NCBI GenBank assembly: GCA_965602635.1
Contig: CBFCZU010000176.1
Location: 1 to 8,951, forward strand
Source of the DNA: CBFCZU01 sp965602635
Lineage (GTDB): Bacteria; Planctomycetota; Phycisphaerae; SM23-33
DNA: 8,951 nt
Reading direction: 5' to 3'
In this document: piece after piece, positions 1 through 6,989 of the stretch
Numbering within the stretch: position 1 is the first letter of the stretch
Layout: the number at the start of each line of letters is the position of its first letter
Position numbers and translations under genes: made by a program
Notes under the pieces: generated by a model
Told to the model about the DNA's origin: nothing
The model's input: the letters and a program-made list of their open reading frames with translations, nothing else
Databases searched by the model: none

Positions 1-668
<668 letters not shown>

Positions 669-674
669 ATTTAT

Positions 675-694
675 CATGGGCCCGAGGGCCCGTG
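675..694 (+). other. spacer hairpin just after 23S
   Basis: CATGGGCCC (675-683) can pair with GGGCCCGTG (686-694), giving nine potential pairs with one G-T wobble; only about eight form because the two-base gap cannot close a loop. It begins a few bases after the 23S 3' end. No T-run follows, so it is more likely a processing or protective structure than a terminator. The pairing is read from sequence; the role is inference. Confidence 0.4.
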
Positions 695-738
695 CCGCAA
701 AGGCGCGGTGGGCCTCACAGCGACGTCTTTATGAGATC

Positions 739-803
739 GTTTCTCGGTCGATCAGTTTATCCGCCGGCCCCTTGGCAGGGCGCCGAGCGATCAACTGAGA
801 AAC
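739..803 (+). other. 23S-5S spacer stem (possible processing stem)
   Basis: GTTTCTCGGTCGATC (739-753) pairs with GATCAACTGAGAAAC (789-803): 15 positions with one wobble and one C-A mismatch. It encloses a GC-rich loop of about 35 nt. The stem occupies the middle of the spacer, and no tRNA cloverleaf is present. A long stem in an rRNA spacer could guide endonuclease trimming of the 23S tail and 5S leader. The pairing is seen directly; the function is inferred. Confidence 0.45.
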
Positions 804-845
804 CGGCGAACCGTGTCGTCCGGCCGGCAGGCCAGGCGACGCAGT

Positions 846-981
846 GGCGGTGTCCATACGCTGCGGGAAACACCTGTTGGGTTCTCACGAGCTTGCTCGC
901 GGGAACCCTCCATTCCGAACACAGTAGTTAAGCCGCAACGGCCGATGATACTGCTTTGCGGGAAAGTAGGTGAACGCCGCC
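846..981 (+). rRNA. 5S ribosomal RNA with a 30-nt expansion in loop C
   Basis: 5S rRNA packs in the central protuberance of the large subunit. The fold can be traced by hand. Helix I pairs GGCGGTGT (846-853) with ACGCCGCC (974-981). Helix II pairs 859-866 with 933-940, eight against eight, with one C-A mismatch and no bulge. Helix III pairs CTGT (874-877) with ACAG (921-924) plus flanking pairs. The conserved CCGAAC of loop C is at 915-920. Loop E strands are GATGATA (944-950) and GAAAGTAGG (962-970). Helix IV is short: four pairs (951-954 with 958-961) around a TTT loop. Total length is about 136 nt, against about 115-120 usual. The excess is a 30-nt hairpin at 879-908. Without it the molecule is about 106 nt, matching the short planctomycete type. 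Ends are accurate to one or two bases. Confidence 0.93.
879..908 (+). other. expansion hairpin inside 5S rRNA loop C
   Basis: The left arm GGGTTCTCACGAGC (879-892) and right arm GCTCGCGGGAACCC (895-908) are complementary over 14 positions, with one T-G wobble (885/902) and one A-C mismatch (887/900). The two innermost pairs would be replaced by a stable CUUG tetraloop (892-895) closed by CGAG/CTCG. The insertion lies between the first and second bases of loop C. Deleting it leaves TTCCATTCCGAAC, the canonical 13-nt loop. The perfect symmetry and clean excision argue for a discrete inserted module rather than a sequencing error. Confidence 0.85.
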
Positions 982-988
982 TCTTTCG

Positions 989-1021
989 AAGGGCCTCCGG
1001 GTACTCCCGGGGGCCTTTCTT
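989..1021 (+). terminator. intrinsic terminator of the rRNA operon
   Basis: GGCCTCCGGG (992-1001) pairs with CCCGGGGGCC (1006-1015) around a TACT loop: ten pairs with one wobble, extendable to thirteen using AAG (989-991) and TTT (1016-1018). TTTCTT (1016-1021) follows. It begins 7 nt after the 5S 3' end. On the other strand the hairpin is preceded by AAGAAA and followed by TTCGAAAGA, so it may also weakly terminate the convergent aminotransferase gene, whose stop codon starts at the last T. Confidence 0.9.
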
Positions 1022-2250
1022 CATGCGCGGGCGCTGAGCGCCTCGCCCACCTTTCTGACGGCCGCTGCCATGTCCAGCACGTCGCCGCGGGCGAGCCCCT
1101 CGTGAATGGTCAGGATCACCAGTTCCCCGAGCAGCTTCTCGGCCCGGGGGCACATGCCCCTGGCGTATTCGATCTTGCGCCCGCCGTGGCAGCCGTCGAG
1201 TGGGTGCCCGCTTCGGCCGAAGGTAACCTTGCCCGCCAGCGCCTGCATGCACAGGTAGATCGGATCGCCCGTGTAGCCCACCCAGCACGGCACGCCCTCG
1301 GCCTCCAGCGCCTCGGCGAACCGCTTCGCCGGCGGCCCCGTCACGCGCAGCGGATAGAGCCAGTAGGTGTGCTTGCCCCCGCTGGTCACCGGGGCCGGCA
1401 CCACGCCGGGCACGTCGCGGATCGACTCGCTCAGCAGGTCGCCCAGCTCGTTGCGCTTGCCGACCACGTCGGCGACCTTGTCCATCTGCGCCAGCGCAAC
1501 GGCGGCGTGCAGTTCGGTCATGCGGTAGTTCAGCCCGAGGAAGTGGTACCCCCGCGCGCCCGCGGCCGGGTCGCGCGCCCAGCCCTTGTCGCGGAACATG
1601 GACATGCGCAGCCCCAGGGCCTCGTCGCTGGTGACTGTCACGCCCCCGTCGCCGCAGGTCATGTGCTTGCTCTGCTGGAGGCTGAAGCACCCGACCCGGC
1701 CGAACGTGCCGACGAACCGGCCCTTGTACTCGGTCATGTGGGTCTGGGCGCAGTCCTCGATGATGTCTAGCTTGTGCCGCCGGGCGATGTCCAGCATCCT
1801 GTCCATGTCGCATGGGTTGCCGAACAGGTGCACCAGCAGGATCGCCTTCGTCCGCGGGGTGATCTTCGCCTCCACGTCGCTGGGGTCCATGTTGTAGGTG
1901 TCGTCGATGTCGGCGAAGATGGGGATGGCGTTCTGGTAGAGCATGCCGACGATGGTTCCGGCGTCGGTGATGGGGCAGGTGATGAACTCGTCCCCCGGCT
2001 CGGGGTCCACGCCGGCGACGGCGACGTGGATGGCCGCCGTGCCGGAAGTCGATGTCACCGCGCGTTTTGCACCGTAGAGTTCGGCGAACCTCCGCTCCAG
2101 TTCGCCGACCATCTTCCCGCCCATGCCGAAGAGGCTTTGCGAGCGGATGGCCTGGGTGGCCAGGTCCACCTCCTCCTGGCCGAACGGTTGGCGGGGCGGA
2201 AACGGCTTTGTCCGTTGCGGCTTTCCTCCGTCAATTGCCAGATCGCTCAT
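1021..2250 (-). CDS. DegT/DnrJ/EryC1/StrS-family PLP aminotransferase
   Basis: A 409-aa fold-type I aminotransferase of the StrS group, which usually transfers an amino group from glutamate or glutamine to a keto sugar, often a nucleotide-linked one. Visible motifs: the cofactor phosphate-binding loop STSGTAAIH (67-75); EDCAQ (165-169), where D166 should contact the pyridine nitrogen; and SKHMTCGDGG (194-203), where K195 is the expected Schiff-base lysine. The opening, with an 'IDGGKP' block and GMGGKMVGELERRFAELYGAK (42-62), is typical. Length is normal (about 360-420). The ATG at 2248-2250 has a purine-rich AGAGGAAAGG upstream, with AAAGG 8 nt away. No sugar nucleotidyltransferase, dehydratase or glycosyltransferase lies nearby, so the substrate cannot be named. 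The gene stands alone and converges on the rRNA operon; the cupin gene diverges from it. Confidence 0.93.
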   Translation of the reverse strand: MSDLAIDGGKPQRTKPFPPRQPFGQEEVDLATQAIRSQSLFGMGGKMVGELERRFAELYGAKRAVTSTSGTAAIHVAVAGVDPEPGDEFITCPITDAGTIVGMLYQNAIPIFADIDDTYNMDPSDVEAKITPRTKAILLVHLFGNPCDMDRMLDIARRHKLDIIEDCAQTHMTEYKGRFVGTFGRVGCFSLQQSKHMTCGDGGVTVTSDEALGLRMSMFRDKGWARDPAAGARGYHFLGLNYRMTELHAAVALAQMDKVADVVGKRNELGDLLSESIRDVPGVVPAPVTSGGKHTYWLYPLRVTGPPAKRFAEALEAEGVPCWVGYTGDPIYLCMQALAGKVTFGRSGHPLDGCHGGRKIEYARGMCPRAEKLLGELVILTIHEGLARGDVLDMAAAVRKVGEALSARA

Positions 2251-2307
2251 GCAAGTCGCCTTTCCTCTCGGCTGGACACCTCGTCAACCTTCGCACGGTA
2301 TTCGAGC

Positions 2308-2335
2308 ATCATGTTCGCCCGTCTGCCCCGGTCAA
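2308..2335 (-). promoter_or_regulatory. candidate promoter of the aminotransferase gene
   Basis: Reading the minus strand, TTGACC (2335-2330) matches the -35 consensus at five of six positions, and CATGAT (2313-2308) matches the -10 at four of six, with a 16-nt spacer. It lies about 58 nt upstream of the ATG in the divergent intergenic region. The match is moderate and not backed by transcript data. Confidence 0.33.
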
Positions 2336-2369
2336 GGCAAATCCGCGCCCGGGGGGGCGAAGTATTGGG

Positions 2370-2397
2370 TTGTCACCGCCAGGGCGATGCCTTAAAC
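2370..2397 (+). promoter_or_regulatory. candidate promoter of the cupin-peptidase-hydrolase cluster
   Basis: TTGTCA (2370-2375) and TTAAAC (2392-2397) are separated by 16 nt and lie about 45 nt upstream of the cupin ATG. The local sequence is less GC-rich than its surroundings. The -10 match is weak, so this is the best available candidate only. Confidence 0.25.
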
Positions 2398-2428
2398 AAG
2401 TCGCGCTGGGATCGCCCCTCGGATCGTT

Positions 2429-2434
2429 AGGAGA
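2429..2434 (+). promoter_or_regulatory. Shine-Dalgarno fixing the cupin start
   Basis: AGGAGA lies 7 nt before the ATG at 2442. The same frame stays open far upstream (to about 2052), but that extension would run antisense through the aminotransferase gene. This site decides for the short form. Confidence 0.8.
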
Positions 2435-2441
2435 GCCGAAA

Positions 2442-2870
2442 ATGCCAGAGAGGCTTAGCGGGCCGGCGCCGGCCAGCCGGATCGAGGTGCGCCGCGCCGA
2501 CGAGACGCGGACGGTCATGGCCGGGGACGAGATGGCGTCGATTTACTTCTGGACCGACCGGCTGGTGTTCACCGTCTCGCAGATTCCGCCGGGCGGGCGG
2601 AGCACGCTCGACCCGGGCCACAAGGACGCCGACGAGATCTGCTACGTCGTCGAGGGCACGCTGGTGCTGGAGTTTCCCGAGTTGCAGCGTTGGGAGCGGC
2701 TCTCGGCCGGCGACGCCATCCAGATTCCCCAGGACGAGCCGCACACGGTCATCAACCCGACGGACAAGGCGGCCGTGAGCATCTGGGCCACTGCCCCGCA
2801 CCTGGGCTACGAGCTGGCCGACCTGACGGGCGTGGCCGCTCCGGACGGGAAGGGCCCGAAGCGTGGATGA
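2442..2870 (+). CDS. small single-domain cupin protein
   Basis: A 142-aa protein with one cupin barrel. Motif 1 spans about residues 59-72 (GHKDADEICYVVEG), and motif 2 is GDAIQIPQDEPHTVIN (90-105). Expected metal ligands are H60, E65 and H101. The second histidine of the usual HxH is replaced by aspartate (D62), which leaves the metal site plausible but atypical. Small cupins of this shape include sugar or small-molecule isomerases, dioxygenase-like enzymes and ligand sensors; sequence alone does not choose among them. There is no signal peptide, so it is likely cytoplasmic. Start ATG 2442 follows AGGAGA at 7 nt. The stop overlaps the start of the peptidase gene by 8 bp, indicating translational coupling and a shared pathway. 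Confidence 0.88.
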   Translation: MPERLSGPAPASRIEVRRADETRTVMAGDEMASIYFWTDRLVFTVSQIPPGGRSTLDPGHKDADEICYVVEGTLVLEFPELQRWERLSAGDAIQIPQDEPHTVINPTDKAAVSIWATAPHLGYELADLTGVAAPDGKGPKRG

Positions 2871-4176
2871 GACGGCGTTTTCGATTCGGGCCGCACTCTC
2901 GGCCGCGAGGATGGGCGAGGACGTCAAGGCCCTCGTGGCCTGCGCCCCGCGCCACGCCGGCACGGACAACGAGCACAAGGCGGCCGGCTACGTCGAGGCC
3001 CAGTTCCGCGCCGCCGGCGTGGAGGTCAGCATCGACCGCGTCGAGGGGATCAACGCCTGGAAGCTCAATAACTGCCGCGTCCGCGTGGTCGATCCGGTCG
3101 CCCAGGAGCTTACGAGCATCGCCCTGCTGGGCTCGGGCTCGACGCCGCCGCGGGGCGTGGTCGCCGAGCTGGTGTACGTCGGCGCGGGCCGGACGGAAGA
3201 CTTCGCCGCGGCGGACGTGGCCGGCAAGTTCGTCATGCGCGACCCGCCGCGGGCGCTGATGCTCGACAACGCCTCCGACGAGACCGCCCCGCAGGGCCCG
3301 ACGGAGATGATGATCGCCCGCGGCGCCGCCGGATTCGTCGAGCACGCACGCGTCAGCGGCAGGATCCTCCAGATGCCGCTGCTGTCGGGCCCCAAGGGCC
3401 TGCCCGTGCCCGCGGTCGCCGTCACCTACGAGGACGGGCAGTACCTCAAGGAGCTGCTGCGTGAGTGGTACGCCGTGCCGGGCGGCTTCAAGCGCCGCGA
3501 CGAGGACGTGCCCGTGAAGCTCCGCGTCGAGGTGGACGCCGAGACCAGGCCCTCCCACGGCCTGAACGTCGTCGGGCGGATCGAGGGCGGCGAGCTGGGC
3601 GGGCAGGTGGTCTGCCTGGTGGCGCATCACGACAACGCCAACGGCCCGGGCGCGTGCGACAACGCCACGGCCGTGGCCGTCAACCTGGAGACCGCCCGCG
3701 TGCTGGCGAGGATGGGCCGGCCGAGGCGGACCATCGAGTTCCTCTCGCCCACCGGCGAGGAATACGGCGAGGTCGGCTCGGACGCCTACGTGGCCAGGTA
3801 CGTCAGGGCCGACCCGTCCGCCTACGTCGGCTGCATCGTCCTCGACATCATCGGCAACGGCGACCACCTGCACTACGTCACCGAGTCCATCTGCCTCGGC
3901 AAGCTGGTCCGCAACGACGCGGCGCTGAACCGCAGGCTCTGCCGCGTCTGCGACGGGCTCGGCTACGTCATCGAGCCGACGCCGCTGGAGTACGCCAGCG
4001 ACGACGGGCCGTTCATCCTCGCCGGCGTGCCCACCTCTTACCTGGCCAAGCTGATCTCCCCGAGCTGGCCCTGGCTGCACACCTACATGGACGACTTCGA
4101 GGTGGTGGACGTCAACGGGCTGACCGTGGTGGCCGAGATCGTCGCCAACACCATCTGGCAGATTGCCAACGAATAG
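2863..4176 (+). CDS. M28-family zinc metallopeptidase with PA-like insert
   Basis: A 437-aa predicted co-catalytic zinc aminopeptidase or carboxypeptidase of family M28. All expected metal and catalytic positions are visible: H255 and D257 (HHDN), bridging D266 (GACDNATAVAVNLE), the E299-E300 pair (TGEEYG; general base and ligand), D328 (VLDIIG), and H406 (LHTYMDD). Residues about 85-190 resemble a protease-associated (PA) domain placed before the catalytic core. The start is GTG at 2863, giving MDETAFSIRA, with GGGAAGGG just upstream; an ATG at 2867 is out of frame. An in-frame ATG at 2911 is a possible alternative that would trim 16 residues. No signal peptide is visible, although many PA-containing M28 enzymes are exported. 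It overlaps the cupin stop, and the GH42-like gene starts 46 nt downstream. Family is confident; substrate is unknown. Confidence 0.92.
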   Translation: MDETAFSIRAALSAARMGEDVKALVACAPRHAGTDNEHKAAGYVEAQFRAAGVEVSIDRVEGINAWKLNNCRVRVVDPVAQELTSIALLGSGSTPPRGVVAELVYVGAGRTEDFAAADVAGKFVMRDPPRALMLDNASDETAPQGPTEMMIARGAAGFVEHARVSGRILQMPLLSGPKGLPVPAVAVTYEDGQYLKELLREWYAVPGGFKRRDEDVPVKLRVEVDAETRPSHGLNVVGRIEGGELGGQVVCLVAHHDNANGPGACDNATAVAVNLETARVLARMGRPRRTIEFLSPTGEEYGEVGSDAYVARYVRADPSAYVGCIVLDIIGNGDHLHYVTESICLGKLVRNDAALNRRLCRVCDGLGYVIEPTPLEYASDDGPFILAGVPTSYLAKLISPSWPWLHTYMDDFEVVDVNGLTVVAEIVANTIWQIANE

Positions 4177-4204
4177 TGATACCCTGTATGGGCGTAAGAC
4201 CCTC

Positions 4205-4215
4205 GGGGGAGGAGG
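4205..4215 (+). promoter_or_regulatory. strong Shine-Dalgarno fixing the GH42-like start
   Basis: GGGGGAGGAGG ends 7 nt before the ATG at 4223. The frame is open further upstream to a TTG at 4163, but starting there would bury the signal peptide behind 20 extra residues and overlap the peptidase stop. The site supports ATG 4223 (or the adjacent ATG 4226). Confidence 0.85.
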
Positions 4216-4222
4216 CATTGAG

Positions 4223-6937
4223 ATGATGCGAATCGCCCTGCTGACGCTGCTGCTGACGGCTGGGATGGCCCTGGCCGGCCAGTTGGAAATCGGCAGCCGG
4301 ATCGTCACCCGCAAGGATTCCCTGCGCGCCGTGCTGAAGCTGACGAAGGCGCTCAAGGGCGCGGGCCGGCTGAAGCTTACCTGGACGGACACCTACGGCC
4401 GGACCGTGGCGGCAGAGGAAAAGCCGGTGAAGGTGAACGGGCGCGAGGTCGCCGTAGTGCTGCCCCTGGCGCGGGCGGCGGCAATGGTGAACTTCCTGGC
4501 GGCCGAGCTGACCGTCGGCGAAACGACCGTCCGCGCACCAAAGGCCCAGTTCGTCGTCACGCCGACGGACACAAAGTGGGACGACTATAAGATCTTCATG
4601 TACTACGCCTACAAGACGGCCGCCCAGCAAAGGGCGCTGCGCGGGCTGGGGATCACCTCCGGGCAGCTTCAGTCCGGGCGGACCCAGACGCCGACCGGAG
4701 GCCGGACGTGGTGGCAACACGATTACCGCTACTACTGCGACCAGATCAACCACCGCTACTTGGCGGCCTATCACTCGCCGGCCTACACCCCCAAGCACTT
4801 GAAGCACCAGCAGGCCGAGGCCGCCTACCGCAAGGACCGAACCAGCGTCGAGCCCTTCAAGCGGAAACCGTGCTTCCACGACGTCAAGGCCCGCGCGGCG
4901 GCGATGGCCCGACAGCGCCGCGCCGTGCAGACGCAGATGCGGTTCAAACCCTTCATGTACGGGACCGACGAGTGCGGCACGGGCAACCTTGTCGAGGCGA
5001 TCGACCTGTGCTTCGACGGGCGGACGCTGAAGGCCTTCCGCAAGTGGCTGATCGAACAGTACGGCTCGCTGGCGGCGATCAACAAGCAGTGGGGCACGGA
5101 CTTCAAGAAGCTCTCGGACGTCGTGCCCTTCACCACCGACCAGATGATGGCCCGCGGGGACGACAACCTCTCGCCCTGGGCCGACCACCGACACTTCATG
5201 AACAAGGTCTTCGCCGACGTGCTGAAGGAAGGCTGCGACGTCATGAAGGAGGTGGACGGCGAGGCGATCGGCGGGATCGTCGGCGCGCAGATGCCCTCGG
5301 CCTTCGGCGGCTACGACTACTGGCTGCTAAGCGAGGCGCTGGACTGCATCGAGCCGTATAACATCGGCAATAACCGTGAGATATGGCGCTCGCTCGTCCC
5401 CGACAAGCCCGCCGTCACCACCGCCTTCGGCTTCGGGAACATGGAAGTATGGCGGCTGTGGCATCAGTTCCTCCACGGCGACCAGGGCATCATCATCTAC
5501 GACGAGAAGCACCGCTACCTCACCGCCGACGCCAAACCCACCAAGCTGGGCGCCGACATCGCCCCGACCTACCGTGAGCTGACCGGCGGGCTGTGCAAGC
5601 AACTGAAGCACATGAAGGGCATCAACGACCCGGTGGCGATCCACTACTCGCACCCGTCGATCACGGCCCACTGGATGTTCGAGGTTCGCCCGAGGGGCAA
5701 GAACTGGATCAACCGGGGCAGCGCCAGCGAGCGGAAGGATTCCGACTTCCTGCGTCTGCGGCAGTCGGCCATCCATCTGCTGGAGGACAATCAGCTTCAG
5801 TACTACTTCGCCTCCTACGGCCAGCTCGAGAACGGCGCCTTCGACAAGATGGACGCGAAGGTGCTGATCCTGCCGCAGTCGGTGGCCATGAGCAAGGCCG
5901 AGTGCGATGCGGTGCGGCGGTTCGTCAAGCGCGGCGGGACGGTCGTCGCCGACTGCCGCACGGCCCTGATGGACGAGCACTGCAAGATGCTGCCCAAGGG
6001 CCAGCTCGACGACCTGTTCGGCATTGAGCGGACGGACACCAAGTTCGCTCCCGGCAAGTCGGGGCTGAAGGCCGCCCCTGCCGTCAGCCCGCACATCCTG
6101 CTTGCGGGGCTGCCGAAGGATCTCCGGGCGGCGGAGCCGGGCGTGAAGGCAGAGCTTGCCGCCGCCTTGTATCAAGACGCGAATGGCACGCCGGCCGTCA
6201 TCGTCAGGGAGCACGGCAAGGGCAGGACGATCTACCTGAACGCGGTCATCACCGATTATCATCGGTGGCGGCTGCAACCGCCGCAGGGCAAGCTGCTTCG
6301 GGAGCTGATCGCCAAGATATGCCGTCTGGCCGATGTGAAGGGGCAGCACAAAGTCGAGTTCGTCAAAGGCGGCGAGCCCCAGGGCGTCGAGCTGCAAACC
6401 TGGCAGTCCGGCAAGCTGGGAATGCTCAGCCTGCACCGCAACTATCAGCTTCGCGTCTCCGAGCTGGGCCCGCCGCAGTACCACAGCCAGAAGGTGCTGG
6501 AGAGGCCCATGAAGCTCACGGTAGATCTGGGCAAGGCCCACGCCGTTTACGACCAGCGGGCCGGCAAGTACCTCGGCAAGAAGCGGAACGTCACTTTCGA
6601 CCTGCCCAGGTACGAGCCGGTGATGCTCTCGATTCTGCCCGAGCCGGTGGAGGGCCTGACGATCACGGCGCCGGCCGGGGCGAAGCGTGGCGGCCTGCTG
6701 AAGGTCAAGCTCGCGCTGAAGGGAGAGGCCCTCGGCGACGCGCACGCCTTCCGCGTCCGTGTGATTGGTCCGGACGGAAAGGAGCTGCCGCCTCTGACGC
6801 GGACCCTTGCCGCGCCTAAGGGCCAGGTCGCCTGGGACGTGCCGATTGCCGTCAGCGACCCGGCCGGGAGCTATACGCTGGTGGTCCGCGACATCGCAAC
6901 CGGGACCTCCGCCAGGCAGAAACTCGACGTCCGCTGA
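4223..6937 (+). CDS. secreted GH42-like glycoside hydrolase-related protein
   Basis: A 904-aa exported protein. Residues 1-18 (MMRIALLTLLLTAGMALA) form a signal peptide with an ALA|GQ cleavage site. A beta-sandwich-like segment (about 20-115) precedes a large barrel region resembling GH42 beta-galactosidases. The helix FRKWLIEQYGSLAAINKQWGTD (W290 in WGTD) and the late-barrel HGDQGIIIYDEK are GH42-like. E250 in YGTDECG sits where the acid/base glutamate is expected; the nucleophile is not obvious. Residues about 541-690 match the beta-galactosidase trimerisation domain, including PAVIVREHGKGRTIYLN. A C-terminal beta-sandwich (about 800-904) closes the protein. It is longer than typical GH42 enzymes (about 650-700 aa). 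It probably acts on extracellular or periplasmic polysaccharide. Enzymatic specificity, and even activity, is uncertain. It may be co-transcribed with the peptidase 46 nt upstream. Confidence 0.85.
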   Translation: MMRIALLTLLLTAGMALAGQLEIGSRIVTRKDSLRAVLKLTKALKGAGRLKLTWTDTYGRTVAAEEKPVKVNGREVAVVLPLARAAAMVNFLAAELTVGETTVRAPKAQFVVTPTDTKWDDYKIFMYYAYKTAAQQRALRGLGITSGQLQSGRTQTPTGGRTWWQHDYRYYCDQINHRYLAAYHSPAYTPKHLKHQQAEAAYRKDRTSVEPFKRKPCFHDVKARAAAMARQRRAVQTQMRFKPFMYGTDECGTGNLVEAIDLCFDGRTLKAFRKWLIEQYGSLAAINKQWGTDFKKLSDVVPFTTDQMMARGDDNLSPWADHRHFMNKVFADVLKEGCDVMKEVDGEAIGGIVGAQMPSAFGGYDYWLLSEALDCIEPYNIGNNREIWRSLVPDKPAVTTAFGFGNMEVWRLWHQFLHGDQGIIIYDEKHRYLTADAKPTKLGADIAPTYRELTGGLCKQLKHMKGINDPVAIHYSHPSITAHWMFEVRPRGKNWINRGSASERKDSDFLRLRQSAIHLLEDNQLQYYFASYGQLENGAFDKMDAKVLILPQSVAMSKAECDAVRRFVKRGGTVVADCRTALMDEHCKMLPKGQLDDLFGIERTDTKFAPGKSGLKAAPAVSPHILLAGLPKDLRAAEPGVKAELAAALYQDANGTPAVIVREHGKGRTIYLNAVITDYHRWRLQPPQGKLLRELIAKICRLADVKGQHKVEFVKGGEPQGVELQTWQSGKLGMLSLHRNYQLRVSELGPPQYHSQKVLERPMKLTVDLGKAHAVYDQRAGKYLGKKRNVTFDLPRYEPVMLSILPEPVEGLTITAPAGAKRGGLLKVKLALKGEALGDAHAFRVRVIGPDGKELPPLTRTLAAPKGQVAWDVPIAVSDPAGSYTLVVRDIATGTSARQKLDVR

Positions 6938-6946
6938 TCGGCCGGA

Positions 6947-6972
6947 CCGCCGGCATGCCGCGACGCCGGCGG
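6947..6972 (+). repeat. inverted repeat between GH42-like gene and DUF1232 gene
   Basis: CCGCCGGC (6947-6954) and GCCGGCGG (6965-6972) are perfect complements around a 10-nt loop. The repeat starts 10 nt after the GH42-like stop. No T-run follows, so it is a weak terminator at best. It covers the place where a -35 element would fall for the TATAAT at 6978, so it could also be an operator. The pairing is seen; the role is open. Confidence 0.5.
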
Positions 6973-6977
6973 GCAGC

Positions 6978-6983
6978 TATAAT
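6978..6983 (+). promoter_or_regulatory. perfect -10 hexamer directly before the DUF1232 start
   Basis: TATAAT ends 6 nt before the ATG at 6990, a spacing at which transcription would start at or next to the start codon and give a leaderless mRNA. No Shine-Dalgarno is visible before the ATG, which fits. No -35 match is present upstream. A perfect hexamer by chance is uncommon in such GC-rich DNA but not impossible. Confidence 0.4.
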
Positions 6984-6989
6984 GCGGCC

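Noticed and set aside
669..845. A tRNA in the 23S-5S spacer
   Set aside because: No T-arm GGTTCRA block with a matching acceptor stem or anticodon arm could be built.
970..1770. 266-aa + strand frame across the 5S end and the aminotransferase
   Set aside because: It is antisense to a gene with all family motifs, and its composition is that of a GC-rich shadow frame.
2052..2441. N-terminal extension of the cupin by 130 residues
   Set aside because: It runs antisense through the aminotransferase start and is unlike any domain; AGGAGA before ATG 2442 marks the true start.
2251..2441. A riboswitch or operator in the divergent intergenic region
   Set aside because: Only weak promoter-like hexamers are visible; no convincing nested stems or repeated operator sites.
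2752..4392. 546-aa minus-strand frame
   Set aside because: It is antisense to the M28 peptidase and the start of the GH42-like gene, and its His/Val/Arg/Asp-rich translation has no domain or start signal.
5327..6745. 472-aa minus-strand frame
   Set aside because: It is a shadow of the GH42-like gene in GC-rich DNA, with no recognisable motif.
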